A stretch of DNA of 44,265 nt from Candidatus Binatia bacterium (GTDB lineage: Bacteria; Desulfobacterota; Binatia; UBA9968; JAJDTQ01): positions 1 to 44,265 of the forward strand of contig JAJEAI010000053.1 of the NCBI GenBank assembly GCA_022824205.1, in the 5' to 3' direction. A program made the position numbers and the translations under genes. Positions 25,076 through 35,091 of this stretch are shown here, one piece after another. Positions within the stretch are counted from its first letter, which is position 1. Every line of letters starts with the position of its first letter. The notes under the pieces are model-generated. The model was not told where the DNA came from, made no database searches, and was given only the letters and a program-made list of their open reading frames with translations.

Positions 25076-25932
25076 ACCGGATGTCATGGCTCAAGCACGC
25101 ACGACCGGGTCCTGTTGCGAAACCTGAACGGAGTAGGACCAGTCGAGGAACCTGTGGAGGGCAACATACAAAGGCCTTCCTGTTTCTTCTCGTTCTCTTG
25201 GCGATTCCCGTGGCCGCGTCGGCATCGGACACCTTCTACGGCTGGTATCTCAAGAAGAGCCTCCCCGCAGACTTTCGGCACTATGGCTACACCGTCGTGT
25301 CGAAGCAGGACGGACATCCGGTGCGCTCGGGCGACGAATCCATGAGGTTCGAGGTGCGCGCCGGGGATTGCAGTCAGAAGGACTGCCACCGGGACCGGGA
25401 ACGGCACGAACTGAAGTCCGAAGTCAGTTGGCACGGCGGCGAGGAATGGTATCACTGGTCCCTGTACCTCCCCAGGGATTACCCCAACATCTTCCCGGTC
25501 AAGGTCGCCCTGGGCCAGTTCCACCAAGAGCGCGGGCCGGTGATGTGGATGTTCCAGAACGGGGCGGGAGGATATTGGGTGGACAATCAGACCATCGGCC
25601 GGACGCTCGAAAAGCGGCGCGTGCTGACGGACGAAGAGATGAGGGGCCGCTGGACCGATGTGCTCGTCCATGCTCATTGGACCCACGAGGACGACGGGTT
25701 CTTCCGTGTCTACATCAACGGCCGAACCGAACCAGCCTACGACTGGAAGGGGCCGACGAAGCAGGAGCGGTTCGAGGTGTACTACAAGGTGGGAATCTAC
25801 CGATCCTTCATGACGCGCCGGCCGGGTCCCGAGCCTACGCAGGTCGTCTACTACGACGACGTGAACCGCGGAAGGTCCTGTCATCGGGTCACAAGGCACT
25901 TCGACTGTGAGAAGATCACGGCCGCGCCGTAG
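25072..25932 (+). CDS. Secreted polysaccharide lyase-like beta-sandwich protein
   Basis: The chain looks like a PL20/heparin-lyase-type polysaccharide lyase (PF14099 fold). Supporting stretches are MRFEVRAGDCSQKDC, RHELKSEVSWHGGEEWYHWS, VKVALGQFHQERGPVMWMFQ and YYKVGIYRSFMTRRPG. A hydrophobic signal (KAFLFLLVLLAIPVAASAS) sits 33 codons into the frame. The start is uncertain. The ATG at 25072 overlaps the CoxM stop but gives a long polar, basic N-terminus, and no ATG, GTG or TTG lies in frame just before the signal, although GGAGGG lies there. Several cysteines suggest disulfides in the periplasm or outside. It is functionally foreign to the hydroxylase operon that surrounds it. Confidence 0.72.
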   Translation: MNRMSWLKHARPGPVAKPERSRTSRGTCGGQHTKAFLFLLVLLAIPVAASASDTFYGWYLKKSLPADFRHYGYTVVSKQDGHPVRSGDESMRFEVRAGDCSQKDCHRDRERHELKSEVSWHGGEEWYHWSLYLPRDYPNIFPVKVALGQFHQERGPVMWMFQNGAGGYWVDNQTIGRTLEKRRVLTDEEMRGRWTDVLVHAHWTHEDDGFFRVYINGRTEPAYDWKGPTKQERFEVYYKVGIYRSFMTRRPGPEPTQVVYYDDVNRGRSCHRVTRHFDCEKITAAP

Positions 25933-26110
25933 CATATCGGGGAGCAGCGTCCGGCGGGAAGTCGCTGCGCCGCGAATGACGCCTGCACTGCGTTCTCCAA
26001 GGTCGACAGCTTCAGGGAACAAGCAAGGAGCTGTTGATCGAGTGAACCGTGCCGCCCAATGACAGGCGGCTTTCGACCTGCCGGTGCCGTACGCACGAAG
26101 ACGGAACGAC

Positions 26111-26590
<480 letters not shown>

Positions 26591-26600
26591 AGGAACGGCC

Positions 26601-28904
26601 ATGGCCTACATCGGTTCGAGCGTAAAGCGCAGGGAGGACGTGCCGCTCTTGCGGGGCGCCGGCAAGTACGTGGGCGATATCCGGCGGCCCGGCATGGTGC
26701 ACGCCGCCATTCTCCGCAGCACCCGCGCCCACGCCCGGGTGGCCGCCATTGACGCCACCGCCGCCCTGGCCTTGCCCGGGGTCGTGGGGGTGATCACGGC
26801 CGCGGACCTGCCGGGACTCAAGACCATTCCCATGCGTACCGGGATCATGGAGGGGCTTAAACGCTCCCAGCAGACGCCCATCGCCACGGATCGGGTGCGC
26901 TACGTGGGCGATCCGGTGGCGGTGGTGGTGGCCCAGGACCGCTACATCGCCGAGGACGCGCTCGAGCTGGTGGAGGTGGTCTACGAGGACCTCCCGGCGG
27001 TGACCGGCGCCCGCGCGGCCATGGCGGCGGACGCCCCCCGGCTCCACGAGGAGGTGCCGGGCAACGTCCCCGCCGACTTCGAGGTGGACGTGGGCGACGT
27101 GGACCGCGCGTTCGCCGAGTGCGACCTCATCGTCGAGGAAACCTTCGAGACCCAGCGTCACGCCGCGGTGCCGCTGGAGACACGCGGCCTGGTGGCGGAG
27201 TACGACGAAGTCCGCGACGTGCTCACCATGTGGGGTCCCACCAAGATGACCCACACCAACTGGCGCATCCTGTCGGAGTTGAGCGGCCTGCCCCAGAGTT
27301 CCATCCACTTCATCGAGCCGGCGGTCGGGGGAGGGTTCGGCGCGCGCGGCGAGTTCTATCCCGAGGACTTCCTGGTGCCGTTCGCCGCCATGCATTTCCG
27401 CAGGCCGGTGTGCTGGATCGAGGACCGCTCGGAGAACCTCAAGGCGACGAACCAGTCGCGGGAGCAGTCCTACCGGGTGCGGCTGGGGCTGCGGAAGGAC
27501 GGCACCATCCTGGCCATGGACGCCGCGATCCTGTTCAACATGGGCGGCTACACCCGCACCCACGGCGGCCTGCCCGTCATGGCCTCATCGGCCATGCTGC
27601 GGGGCCCGATGCGCATCAAGAACTATCACTGCCATGCCTATTGCGTGCTCACCAACAAGACCCCGGTGGGCACCTACCGGAGCCCCGGTCGCTACGAGGC
27701 CAACTTCGTGCGCGAGCGGCTGCTGGACATGGCCGCTCGCCGCCTCGGGCTCGATCCCGCGGAGCTGCGGCGGCGCAACCTGATCCGGCCCGAGGAGATG
27801 CCCTACGACCACGGCAAGCACCCGTTCCACTACATGGTCTACGACAGCGGCGACCTGCCGGGGCAGCTCGAAGCGGCGTTGGGACACATGGGTTACGACG
27901 AGCTTCGGCAACGCTGCACCGCCGCCAAGGCGGAAGGCCGGGCCATGGGCGTGGGCATCGGCTGCTTCGTGGAGACCAGCGGCATCGGCCCCTGGGAGTA
28001 CGCCCGGGTAGAGGTCGGCAACAACGGCGGCGTGGTGCTCTACAGCGGCGTCAACTCGGTTGGGCAGGGCATCGCCACCGCCCTGAGCCAGATCGTCGCC
28101 GACGAGATGTGCGTCTCCATCGACGACGTGCGGGTGGTGCACGGCGACACTGCCAAGGTGCCCTTCGGCAACGGCAGCAACGCAAGCCGCTGCACCGTCA
28201 TGGGCGGGAGCGCCGCGGTGGGCGCGTGCCGCAAGGTCAAGGACAAGCTCCTGGCGCTCGCGTCCGCGGAGTTGGAGATCGACGCCGGCGACCTGGTGCT
28301 GGAGGACGGGCGCATCAGCGTCCGGGGCGCGCCCGAGCGGAGCCTGGACTTCGCCGCGCTGGCCCGGCTCGCGCTGCCCGGGCCGGCGCTGGCCAAGGGC
28401 CTCACTCCGGGCATCGCGGAGGAGGACTTCTTCGCCACCGACAAGCGGCCGTTTCCCTACGGCGTCCACATGGTGGCGGTGGAGGTGGACCGGGAAACCG
28501 GCATGATCGAAATCCTCGACTACCTCGTGATGGAAGACATCGGCCGCAAGGTCAACCCCATGATCGTGGAGGGCCAGATGGCGGGCGGCCTGGCCCAGGG
28601 CATCGGCGGCGCGCTGCTGGAAGAGTTCGTCTACGACGAGGACGGACAGCCCCAGGCCACGAGCTTCATGGACTACCTCATGCCCACGGCCATGGACGTG
28701 CCGCCGGGCCGTTTCATCTCCACCGAGGACTTCCCGTCCCCGAACAACCCCCTCGGTGTCAAGGGCGCCGGGGAGGGCGGCATCACCGCCGCCGGCGCGG
28801 CCCTGGCCAACGCCGTCTCCGACGCCCTGGGCGTGGAGGTCACGCGCCTGCCGCTCAAGCCGGGATACCTGCTGGAACTGATGGACGCGGCGGAGCAATC
28901 GTGA
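26601..28904 (+). CDS. Molybdenum hydroxylase large subunit (CoxL-like), set 2
   Basis: This 767-residue protein is the catalytic Mo subunit. It opens with the hammerhead start GSSVKRREDVPLLRGAGKYV, has the Mo-binding motif VGGGFGARGEFYPED, and the catalytic glutamate in GVKGAGEGG near the C-terminus. The active-site loop reads VGTYRSPGRYEANF, the form found in the so-called form II CO dehydrogenase-like proteins and other hydroxylases of unknown substrate, not VAYRCSFR of true CO dehydrogenase. With the neighbouring decarboxylase and amidohydrolase it probably hydroxylates a carboxylated or heterocyclic substrate. Confidence 0.93.
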   Translation: MAYIGSSVKRREDVPLLRGAGKYVGDIRRPGMVHAAILRSTRAHARVAAIDATAALALPGVVGVITAADLPGLKTIPMRTGIMEGLKRSQQTPIATDRVRYVGDPVAVVVAQDRYIAEDALELVEVVYEDLPAVTGARAAMAADAPRLHEEVPGNVPADFEVDVGDVDRAFAECDLIVEETFETQRHAAVPLETRGLVAEYDEVRDVLTMWGPTKMTHTNWRILSELSGLPQSSIHFIEPAVGGGFGARGEFYPEDFLVPFAAMHFRRPVCWIEDRSENLKATNQSREQSYRVRLGLRKDGTILAMDAAILFNMGGYTRTHGGLPVMASSAMLRGPMRIKNYHCHAYCVLTNKTPVGTYRSPGRYEANFVRERLLDMAARRLGLDPAELRRRNLIRPEEMPYDHGKHPFHYMVYDSGDLPGQLEAALGHMGYDELRQRCTAAKAEGRAMGVGIGCFVETSGIGPWEYARVEVGNNGGVVLYSGVNSVGQGIATALSQIVADEMCVSIDDVRVVHGDTAKVPFGNGSNASRCTVMGGSAAVGACRKVKDKLLALASAELEIDAGDLVLEDGRISVRGAPERSLDFAALARLALPGPALAKGLTPGIAEEDFFATDKRPFPYGVHMVAVEVDRETGMIEILDYLVMEDIGRKVNPMIVEGQMAGGLAQGIGGALLEEFVYDEDGQPQATSFMDYLMPTAMDVPPGRFISTEDFPSPNNPLGVKGAGEGGITAAGAALANAVSDALGVEVTRLPLKPGYLLELMDAAEQS

Positions 28905-28976
28905 GCGCACACGTATTTTCCGGCCCGGATTGCCAAATACGCCACTCGGACAATACTTGGCACGAACGCACCGAAT

Positions 28977-29164
28977 CGTCATTCTCGCGAAAGCGGGAAG
29001 GTGGATTCCCGCTTTCCAGACCGTGTCGATACTCTGCTCGGACAAACGGCACCAACCCCCGAATCGTCATTCCCGCGAAAGCGGGAATCCAGGGGTTGGG
29101 GAGGGAGAAACGGCCGTACTCCCCACGCCACCGCCCCTGGATTCCCGCTTCCGCGGGAATGACG
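28977..29164. repeat. Cluster of dRS3-like inverted repeats
   Basis: A damaged unit (ATTCTCGCGAAAGCGGGAAG, 28981-29000) is followed by a clean inverted pair: CGTCATTCCCGCGAAAGCGG... (29065-29091) and its near-complement ending GCGGGAATGACG (29138-29164). The pair flanks a 46-base spacer. The units fit the ATTCCC-N8-GGGAAT consensus known from Neisseria dRS3 repeats. The cluster fills most of the 366-base gap before the amidohydrolase gene; no gene is seen in it. Confidence 0.85.
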
Positions 29165-29270
29165 TTCTGTGGTGTGGGTGCCTCGTGAGTCTTGACACAC
29201 CCTGGGAAGCGGGCATGACGATCCCGGGCCGTGCCGTTTGGTTCCCGACCAGACCTGGAAGGACATGGTC

Positions 29271-30257
29271 ATGAGCGAGTACCCCATCGCACCGGGCGCC
29301 ATCGTGGACGTGCACGCGCACTTCTACCCCGAGGGGTGCTTCGACGAGGTGCTCAAGGCGCGGCCCGAGTTCGCCCTCGCCCGCTCGGAGCGGGGGCTGT
29401 CGCTGACATGCCGCGGCAGCCACACCATGTCGGCGCCCGTGGAAGAGGCGTTGGCCGACCGCCTGCGGACCATGGACGAGGCCGGCGTCGGCGTGGAGGT
29501 GCTGTCCGTCGGCGCCCTCAACATCGGCCTGGCGGGGGACGGTGACGTGCCCCTGGCGCGGCGGGTGAACGACGGCTTGGCCGAGGCGTGCCGTGAGTAC
29601 CCGGATCGTTTGCGCTTCGTCGCGGCGCTGCCGTGGAGCCGTACCGCTGACCTGGTGGACGAGCTGGATCGGGCCACCGGGCTTGGGGCCGTGGGTGCCG
29701 GCCTCACCACCACCGTGGGCGAGCATACCCTCGACGCCCCCGAGTTGCGGGAGTTCTGGCGCGAGGCGCAGCGGCGCAAGCTGCTGGTGCTGGTGCACCC
29801 CACGTTCCCGCTCGACGGCCCCGCGAACGACCGCGGCGAGTACCTCGCCGTGGGCTACTTGGGCGAGACCGCCATGGCCGCCACCAAGCTCACCCTGGGC
29901 GGCGTGCTCGAAGAGTGCCCCGACGTCCGCGTGGTCTGGTCCCACTGCGGCGGCAGCCTGTGCATGGTGCTGGACCGCGTCGACCGCGGCTACCGCCGCT
30001 ACGAGAAATGCCTGCGCCCGCCAAGCGAATACCTGCGGCAGTGCTGCTACTTCGACACCGTCAGCCTGTCCGGCCCCGCCCTGGACTGCGCCCGCGACAC
30101 TTTCGGCGCCGACCGCCTCGTCTACGGCACGGACGAGCCCCACGTGCGCGACGCCAGCCGTGCCGTGCTCGCGGCGTTGCGGGCGCGCCCCTGGCCGGCC
30201 GCCGAGCTGGAAGCCATCCTCGGCGGCACCGCGCGCGGGCTCCTGGGAGAGCGCTGA
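29271..30257 (+). CDS. ACMSD-type amidohydrolase
   Basis: This 328-residue TIM-barrel protein belongs to amidohydrolase-2, the family of 2-amino-3-carboxymuconate semialdehyde decarboxylase and related metal-dependent decarboxylases and hydrolases. Metal ligands are visible: HxH in VDVHAHFYP (His15, His17), a third His in LLVLVHPTFPL, the catalytic His in VVWSHCGGSLC and the Asp in LVYGTDEPH. The start at 29271 places GGAAGG eight bases upstream; an ATG two codons earlier is also possible. It could perform a decarboxylation or ring-opening step after molybdenum hydroxylase set 2, from which a repeat-filled gap separates it. Confidence 0.85.
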   Translation: MSEYPIAPGAIVDVHAHFYPEGCFDEVLKARPEFALARSERGLSLTCRGSHTMSAPVEEALADRLRTMDEAGVGVEVLSVGALNIGLAGDGDVPLARRVNDGLAEACREYPDRLRFVAALPWSRTADLVDELDRATGLGAVGAGLTTTVGEHTLDAPELREFWREAQRRKLLVLVHPTFPLDGPANDRGEYLAVGYLGETAMAATKLTLGGVLEECPDVRVVWSHCGGSLCMVLDRVDRGYRRYEKCLRPPSEYLRQCCYFDTVSLSGPALDCARDTFGADRLVYGTDEPHVRDASRAVLAALRARPWPAAELEAILGGTARGLLGER

Positions 30258-30776
30258 GGACCGGCATCGAACCCCGAACCGTCCTTCCCGCGTTCAAGCC
30301 TGTGTCAATACCCAACCCCTGGATTCCCGCTTCCCAGGTCGAGGCCGCGCGCCAGTCGGCGATCAACGCAGCCATGTGTCAATACCCAACCCCTGGATTC
30401 CCGCTTCCCAGGGAGTGTCAAAACTCCCAGGGCACCCACGTCACAGAACGTCATTCCCGCGGAAGCGGGAATCCAGGGGCGGGGGAGTGGCACTACAGCG
30501 ACGTTTCCCTGCCTCGCCACCCCTGGATTCCCGCTTCCGCGGGAATGACGACTTGAGGGTTTGGCGCCTATTCTTGTCCGGGCGACGTTTTGACACAGCC
30601 TGTTCCGCGGGAACGACGATTGGGGGGGCCGCGGCATTCCCTGTTCGTGTAGAGTTTGGACACAGCCTGTTTTGCCGGAATCGACGTTCCATATTTCCGG
30701 CACAAGCGTCCGGCAGCATTGCCATGCCCATTGTATTGTCGTAAACAGGAAGCAGACGGTGGTGGGGAACACATCC
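30258..30776. repeat. Repeat-filled gap: direct and inverted dRS3-like units
   Basis: This 519-base gap has no convincing gene. A direct repeat of about 36 bases (GTGTCAATACCCAACCCCTG...) occurs at 30302 and 30376. An inverted dRS3-like pair lies at 30449-30475 and 30524-30550. Two related units beginning GACACAGCCTGTT occur at 30592 and 30659. The mixture of full, half and diverged units suggests repeated insertion and recombination at one site. Confidence 0.8.
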
Positions 30777-31505
30777 ATGGATGCGCTTGAGCTACGAGAG
30801 CGTTTGGCGGTTGCGGCGAGTTCGCTGCGGAGTTGCCTGGAACAGCAACAGGCGGCGGGGATCGCGTTCTTGCCCGCGGCGACAGGCACCCAAGCGGAGG
30901 AGCCCCGCGGCCCGGTGACCGCGGCCGAGGGAGGCGAGGTGGCGGCCGCCACGGACCTGCAAGAGCTTCGCGACGTCCTGGGTGACTGCCGGCGCTGCAA
31001 GCTTTCAGGGGGGCGGAGCCGCATCGTCTACGGAGTGGGCCGGGCGGACGCGGACGTCATGTTCATCGGCGAGGGGCCGGGCGAGGACGAGGACCGCGAG
31101 GGCGAGCCCTTCGTGGGGCGCGCGGGTCAGTTGCTCACCGACATCATTACCAAGGGCATGAGGCTCCGGCGCGAGGACGTGTACATCGCCAACGTGGTCA
31201 AGTGCCGCCCGCCGCGCAACCGCGACCCCGAGCCGGACGAAGTCGCGGCATGCGAGCCGTTCCTGGTCCGGCAGATCGAGCTGGTGCGGCCGCGCGTGAT
31301 CATCGCCTTGGGGCGGGCTGCGGCGCAGACGCTGCTGCGCTCCACCGAGGCCATTTCGCGCCTGCGCGGGCGCTGGCACGATTACCATGGCATCCGGCTG
31401 ATGCCGACGTTTCATCCGGCGTACCTGTTGCGCAATCCGGGGGAGAAGAGGCTTGTCTGGGAAGACATCAAGAGCGTCCTGCGCGAGCTCGGGACGGCGG
31501 CCTGA
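30777..31505 (+). CDS. Uracil-DNA glycosylase, family 4 (Fe-S type)
   Basis: This 242-residue enzyme removes uracil from DNA and starts base-excision repair. Family 4 motifs are GEGPGEDEDREGEPFVGRAG (uracil pocket and active site) and the C-terminal FHPAYLLRNP. Four cysteines fit the [4Fe-4S] cluster: CRRC near the start of the domain, then VKCRPP and AACEPF. The N-terminal 65 residues are an Ala/Gln-rich extension of the kind seen in many deltaproteobacterial members. ATG 30777 is chosen; a GTG at 30762 is possible. The next gene begins one base after its stop. Confidence 0.92.
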   Translation: MDALELRERLAVAASSLRSCLEQQQAAGIAFLPAATGTQAEEPRGPVTAAEGGEVAAATDLQELRDVLGDCRRCKLSGGRSRIVYGVGRADADVMFIGEGPGEDEDREGEPFVGRAGQLLTDIITKGMRLRREDVYIANVVKCRPPRNRDPEPDEVAACEPFLVRQIELVRPRVIIALGRAAAQTLLRSTEAISRLRGRWHDYHGIRLMPTFHPAYLLRNPGEKRLVWEDIKSVLRELGTAA

Positions 31506-31506
31506 C

Positions 31507-32838
31507 GTGGCGCGTTTCCGCTCACTGCCGGGGGTCCGGTTCTGGTGCGCGTTGCTGCTCGTGGCGCTGGGCCTGGGCTCCCTGAGCGCGGGAGGCGCCG
31601 CCGGCCAAGGCGCCACGGGCTCCCACGTGAACCTCATCGTCATCGACGGCGGCATCAACCCGGCGGTCAACGACTACATCCGCGAAAGCATCCAGCGGGC
31701 GCACGCGGGCAACGCCCGCGCCTTGATCATCCAGCTCGACACCCCGGGCGGACTGCTGTCCTCCACTCGTTCCATCGTCAAGGAGATGCTGAGCGCGCCG
31801 CTGCCGGTGATCGTCTACGTGGCGCCCAGCGGCGCGGGCGCGGGCTCGGCCGGGGTCTTCATCACCCTGGCCGCCAACATCGCCGCCATGGCGCCCGGCA
31901 CCAACATCGGCGCGGCCCATCCGGTGGCGGGCGGGGGACAGGAAGTCAAGGGCGTCATGGGCGAGAAGATCGAGAACTTCACCGCCTCCTTCAGCGAGAC
32001 CATCGCCCAGCGCCGCGGCCGCGATACCGAGTTCGCCATCCAGGCGGTGCGCCGGAGCATCTCCATCACCGACAAGGAAGCGCTGGAGAAGCGCGTCATC
32101 GACATCATCGCCCTGGACCTGAGCGACCTGCTCAAGCAGGCCCACGGGCGCGAGGTGGACGTCGCCGGCACCAAGCGCACCCTGGACTTCGACGGCGTCT
32201 CCGTGCTGCGCTTCGAGATGGGCCTCAAGCTCAAGGTCCTCAACGTCCTGGCGGACCCCAACATCGCCTACCTGCTCATGATGGCCGGCATCCTGGGCCT
32301 GTACATGGAGTTCTCCAATCCCGGCGCGCTCTTCCCGGGCATCGCCGGCGGCATTGCACTGCTGCTGGCGCTGGCGTCCTTGCAGGTGCTGCCCATCAAC
32401 TACGCCGGTCTGCTGCTCATCGGCCTCGGCATGTGTCTCCTGGTGGCGGAGGCGTTCCTGCCCAGCTTCGGGCTCCTGGGCATCAGTGGAGTGGTGTCCC
32501 TCGGGCTGGGCTCGCTGTTGTTGTTCGACGTCGAGGGATCCGACCTCACGGTGGACCCGGGCATCGTGCTGGCCGCGGTGGGCACCCTGAGCGCGGCCGT
32601 GCTGGTGGTAACCTTCCTGGTGGTCAAGTCCCAGCGGCGCAGGGCCACCCTGGGGTATGAAGGGCTCGTGGGCGAGGTCGGCGAGGTGCGCGAACGGCTG
32701 GACCTCAAGGGCAGGGTCTTCGTGCACGGAGAGGTGTGGAGGGCGGAAGGGGCGGAGCGGCTGGAGCCCGGCGACAGGATCGAGGTCGTCGGTCACGACG
32801 GGATGGTACTCAAGGTCAAACGCGCCGTGGAGAGCTGA
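31507..32838 (+). CDS. NfeD family membrane-bound serine protease
   Basis: This 443-residue protein is the long NfeD form. A signal peptide or anchor covers residues 11-33, then comes a ClpP-like serine protease domain with [12 protein letters not shown] and [12 protein letters not shown]. The likely catalytic Ser is 114 and the likely Lys 154 (MGEKIEN). Four to five membrane helices follow (about 270-390), and a C-terminal OB-fold NfeD domain ([20 protein letters not shown]). Homologues cleave stomatin-like partners, and the partner slipin is encoded next. The GTG at 31507 is used because it starts one base after the glycosylase stop and places the signal correctly. Confidence 0.92.
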   Translation: MARFRSLPGVRFWCALLLVALGLGSLSAGGAAGQGATGSHVNLIVIDGGINPAVNDYIRESIQRAHAGNARALIIQLDTPGGLLSSTRSIVKEMLSAPLPVIVYVAPSGAGAGSAGVFITLAANIAAMAPGTNIGAAHPVAGGGQEVKGVMGEKIENFTASFSETIAQRRGRDTEFAIQAVRRSISITDKEALEKRVIDIIALDLSDLLKQAHGREVDVAGTKRTLDFDGVSVLRFEMGLKLKVLNVLADPNIAYLLMMAGILGLYMEFSNPGALFPGIAGGIALLLALASLQVLPINYAGLLLIGLGMCLLVAEAFLPSFGLLGISGVVSLGLGSLLLFDVEGSDLTVDPGIVLAAVGTLSAAVLVVTFLVVKSQRRRATLGYEGLVGEVGEVRERLDLKGRVFVHGEVWRAEGAERLEPGDRIEVVGHDGMVLKVKRAVES

Positions 32839-32887
32839 CCGGGGCCGCGCGCCCAACGAGTCGGCCGCGGCAGCGCAGGAGACACGC

Positions 32888-33652
32888 ATGCTGGATATCG
32901 GACCCATAGCGATCGTGCTGATCATCGTGCTCGGGTTGGCCGTCAGCGGCATCAAGATCCTCAAGGAATACGAACGCGGGGTGATCTTCCGGCTGGGCCG
33001 GATGGTGGCCTCCCGCGGCCCGGGGCTCATCTATGTGATCCCCTTCATCGAAAAGATGGAACGGGTGGAGCTCAGGACCGTGACCATGGACGTCCCCTCG
33101 CAGGACGTCATCACGCGCGACAACGTGTCGGTGAAGGTCAACGCGGTGCTCTATTTCCGGGTGCTCGACCCCAACCGCGCCATCCGGGAGGTGGCCAACT
33201 ACCTGTTCGCCACTTCGCAACTGGCCCAGGTGACGCTCCGGAGCATCTGCGGCCAGGCGGAACTCGACCAGCTCCTGTCGGAGCGCGAGCGCATCAACGC
33301 CGACCTGCAGCGGATCCTCGACGAGCAGACCGACCCGTGGGGGATCAAGGTCGTCCTCACCGAGATGAAGCACATCGACCTCCCCGAGGAAATGCAGCGC
33401 GCCATGGCCCGGCAGGCCGAGGCCGAACGCGAGCGGCGCGCCAAGATCATCCTGGCCGACGGCGAGTTCCAGGCCTCCCAGAAGCTCCAGGAAGCCGCCG
33501 CCGTGATCGCCAGGGAACCCATGGCCATGCAGCTCCGCTTCCTGCAGAGTCTCCAGGAAGTGGCCGGCGACAAGAACTCCACCACGATCTTCCCGGTGCC
33601 GATCGACTTGCTGACGCCGTTCCTGAAGAAGGCCGCGGAGGATGATACCTGA
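32888..33652 (+). CDS. Slipin/stomatin-like SPFH (band 7) protein
   Basis: This 254-residue protein has an N-terminal membrane helix ([16 protein letters not shown]) and the SPFH domain of slipins ([34 protein letters not shown]). A coiled coil follows ([20 protein letters not shown]). The C-terminal stretch ends [15 protein letters not shown], resembling the hydrophobic segment cleaved by NfeD proteases. Slipins oligomerise into membrane microdomains. The pairing with the upstream NfeD gene is the standard arrangement. Confidence 0.95.
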   Translation: MLDIGPIAIVLIIVLGLAVSGIKILKEYERGVIFRLGRMVASRGPGLIYVIPFIEKMERVELRTVTMDVPSQDVITRDNVSVKVNAVLYFRVLDPNRAIREVANYLFATSQLAQVTLRSICGQAELDQLLSERERINADLQRILDEQTDPWGIKVVLTEMKHIDLPEEMQRAMARQAEAERERRAKIILADGEFQASQKLQEAAAVIAREPMAMQLRFLQSLQEVAGDKNSTTIFPVPIDLLTPFLKKAAEDDT

Positions 33653-33686
33653 TCCGTGAGGCACGAACGCACGGTCTTTTCAAGTC

Positions 33687-34724
33687 ATGCTGCTGGAAGA
33701 ACTGGCCTATGATCTTCCCGAGTCGCTGATTTCCGCCTACCCGGCCGACGACCGCGTGTCCGCCCGCCTCATGGTGGTGGATCGCCGGTCGGGTGCCATC
33801 ACGCATTCCCGTTTCGGAGCCCTGAGCGAGTTTTTCTCGCCCGGGGACCTGCTGGTGCTCAACGATTCCAAGGTGATCCCGGCGCGGCTGGAAGGGCGCA
33901 AGGACAGCGGCGGGCGCGCGACGGTGCTGCTGGTGGAGCCGTTCGACGCGGAGCAGGGACTCTGGCTCGCCCTCGTGGACGCGTCCAAGAAGCCCCGGCT
34001 GGGGAGCCGCATCGCGTTCTCAGACAAGGTCGAGGCCACCGTGCTGGGTGATCTGGGCGCGGGCCGCTATGGCCTCCGCTTCGAGTATCCCGGCGGGTTC
34101 CACGAGATGCTCGAAGAGATCGGCGCGCCGCCGCTGCCGCACTATATCGAGCGGCTGCGGAGCGTGGAGGAGACCGACCGGGAGAGCTACCAGACGGTCT
34201 ATGCCGCCGCGCCCGGTTCTGTGGCGGCACCCACCGCCGGACTGCACTTTACACGCGAGTTGTTGGACGAACTGGCCGCTGCCGGCATCGACAACGTGAC
34301 GGTGACCCTTCACGTGGGTCTGGGCACGTTCCGTCCGGTGCGCGAGGAGGTAGTGGAAAACCATCGCATGGACGGCGAATGGTACACGTTGAGCGAGAGC
34401 GCGGCCCGGCGCATCCGCCGGGCCGCGGCGGAAGGAAAGCGTGTCGTGGCGGTGGGTTCCACGAGCACGCGGACGCTGGAGAGCGTCGTCGCGCGCAAGG
34501 GCAGGGTGGCCGCCGACGCCGGCATCACGCGCCTGTTCATCACCGCCGGCTACCGCTTCCGCGCCATCGACGCCCTCATCACCAACTTCCACCTGCCGCG
34601 CTCCACGCCCCTGGCGATGGTGGCCGCGCTGGTGGGGCTGGATCTGGTGCGCCGGGCCTACGCCGAGGCCGTCGCCGAAGGTTACCGGTTCTACAGCTAT
34701 GGCGACGCCATGCTGATCGTCTAG
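33687..34724 (+). CDS. queA: S-adenosylmethionine:tRNA ribosyltransferase-isomerase
   Basis: QueA transfers and isomerises the ribosyl moiety of SAM to 7-aminomethyl-7-deazaguanine in tRNA, giving epoxyqueuosine. The 345-residue length is typical. Recognisable blocks are YDLPESLISAYPADDR at the start, LLVLNDSKVIPARL, YAAAPGSVAAPTAGLHFT, VTLHVGLGTFRPVR and the C-terminal TNFHLPRSTPLAMVAAL. The next step partner tgt lies downstream, separated by a 242-bp repeat element that may split what is often one operon. Confidence 0.97.
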   Translation: MLLEELAYDLPESLISAYPADDRVSARLMVVDRRSGAITHSRFGALSEFFSPGDLLVLNDSKVIPARLEGRKDSGGRATVLLVEPFDAEQGLWLALVDASKKPRLGSRIAFSDKVEATVLGDLGAGRYGLRFEYPGGFHEMLEEIGAPPLPHYIERLRSVEETDRESYQTVYAAAPGSVAAPTAGLHFTRELLDELAAAGIDNVTVTLHVGLGTFRPVREEVVENHRMDGEWYTLSESAARRIRRAAAEGKRVVAVGSTSTRTLESVVARKGRVAADAGITRLFITAGYRFRAIDALITNFHLPRSTPLAMVAALVGLDLVRRAYAEAVAEGYRFYSYGDAMLIV

Positions 34725-34792
34725 AGATGGTTTGTGCTTTGATCTCGCCACCGCCCCTGGATTCCCGCCCCCGATTGAGGTCGGGGGTGAAC

Positions 34793-35034
34793 TTTCGCGG
34801 GAATCACCCATGTTGGCTTGCAGTCGACACAAAAAGGGGATGAAAATTAGGTGCCGGCCCCCCAATGAGTCATTCCCGCGGAAGCGGGAATCCAGGCGGG
34901 GTGGGGTCGGGCCATGAGGCCGCCACACCCCCACCCATGGATTCCCGCTTCCGCGGGAATGACTCATTGGGGTGTAGCGGGATTCCGTAACTACCAGAAA
35001 TCATTGAACAAGTTTTTATTTCATATCAATGACG
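34793..35034 (-). repeat. 242-bp dispersed element, copy B
   Basis: This copy has the same length and the same flanks as copy A at 18597, in the opposite orientation. On the plus strand its outer parts are the complement of A's outer parts. The centre between the two dRS3-like arms, starting AGGCGGGGTGGGG, reads in the same plus-strand direction as in A, so the centre is flipped relative to the flanks. It fills most of the 367-base queA-tgt gap; the rest holds part of another degraded dRS3-like unit around 34757-34806. Confidence 0.85.
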
Positions 35035-35091
35035 CAAGAGGACGGGAATGACGTTGTGGATCCGCGGGGCGCGCTTCCCTCTTCGGCGACC

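Noticed and set aside
30258..30776. CRISPR array
   Set aside because: The repeats are few, unevenly spaced, present in both orientations and of dRS3 type; there are no unique spacers of constant length and no cas genes.
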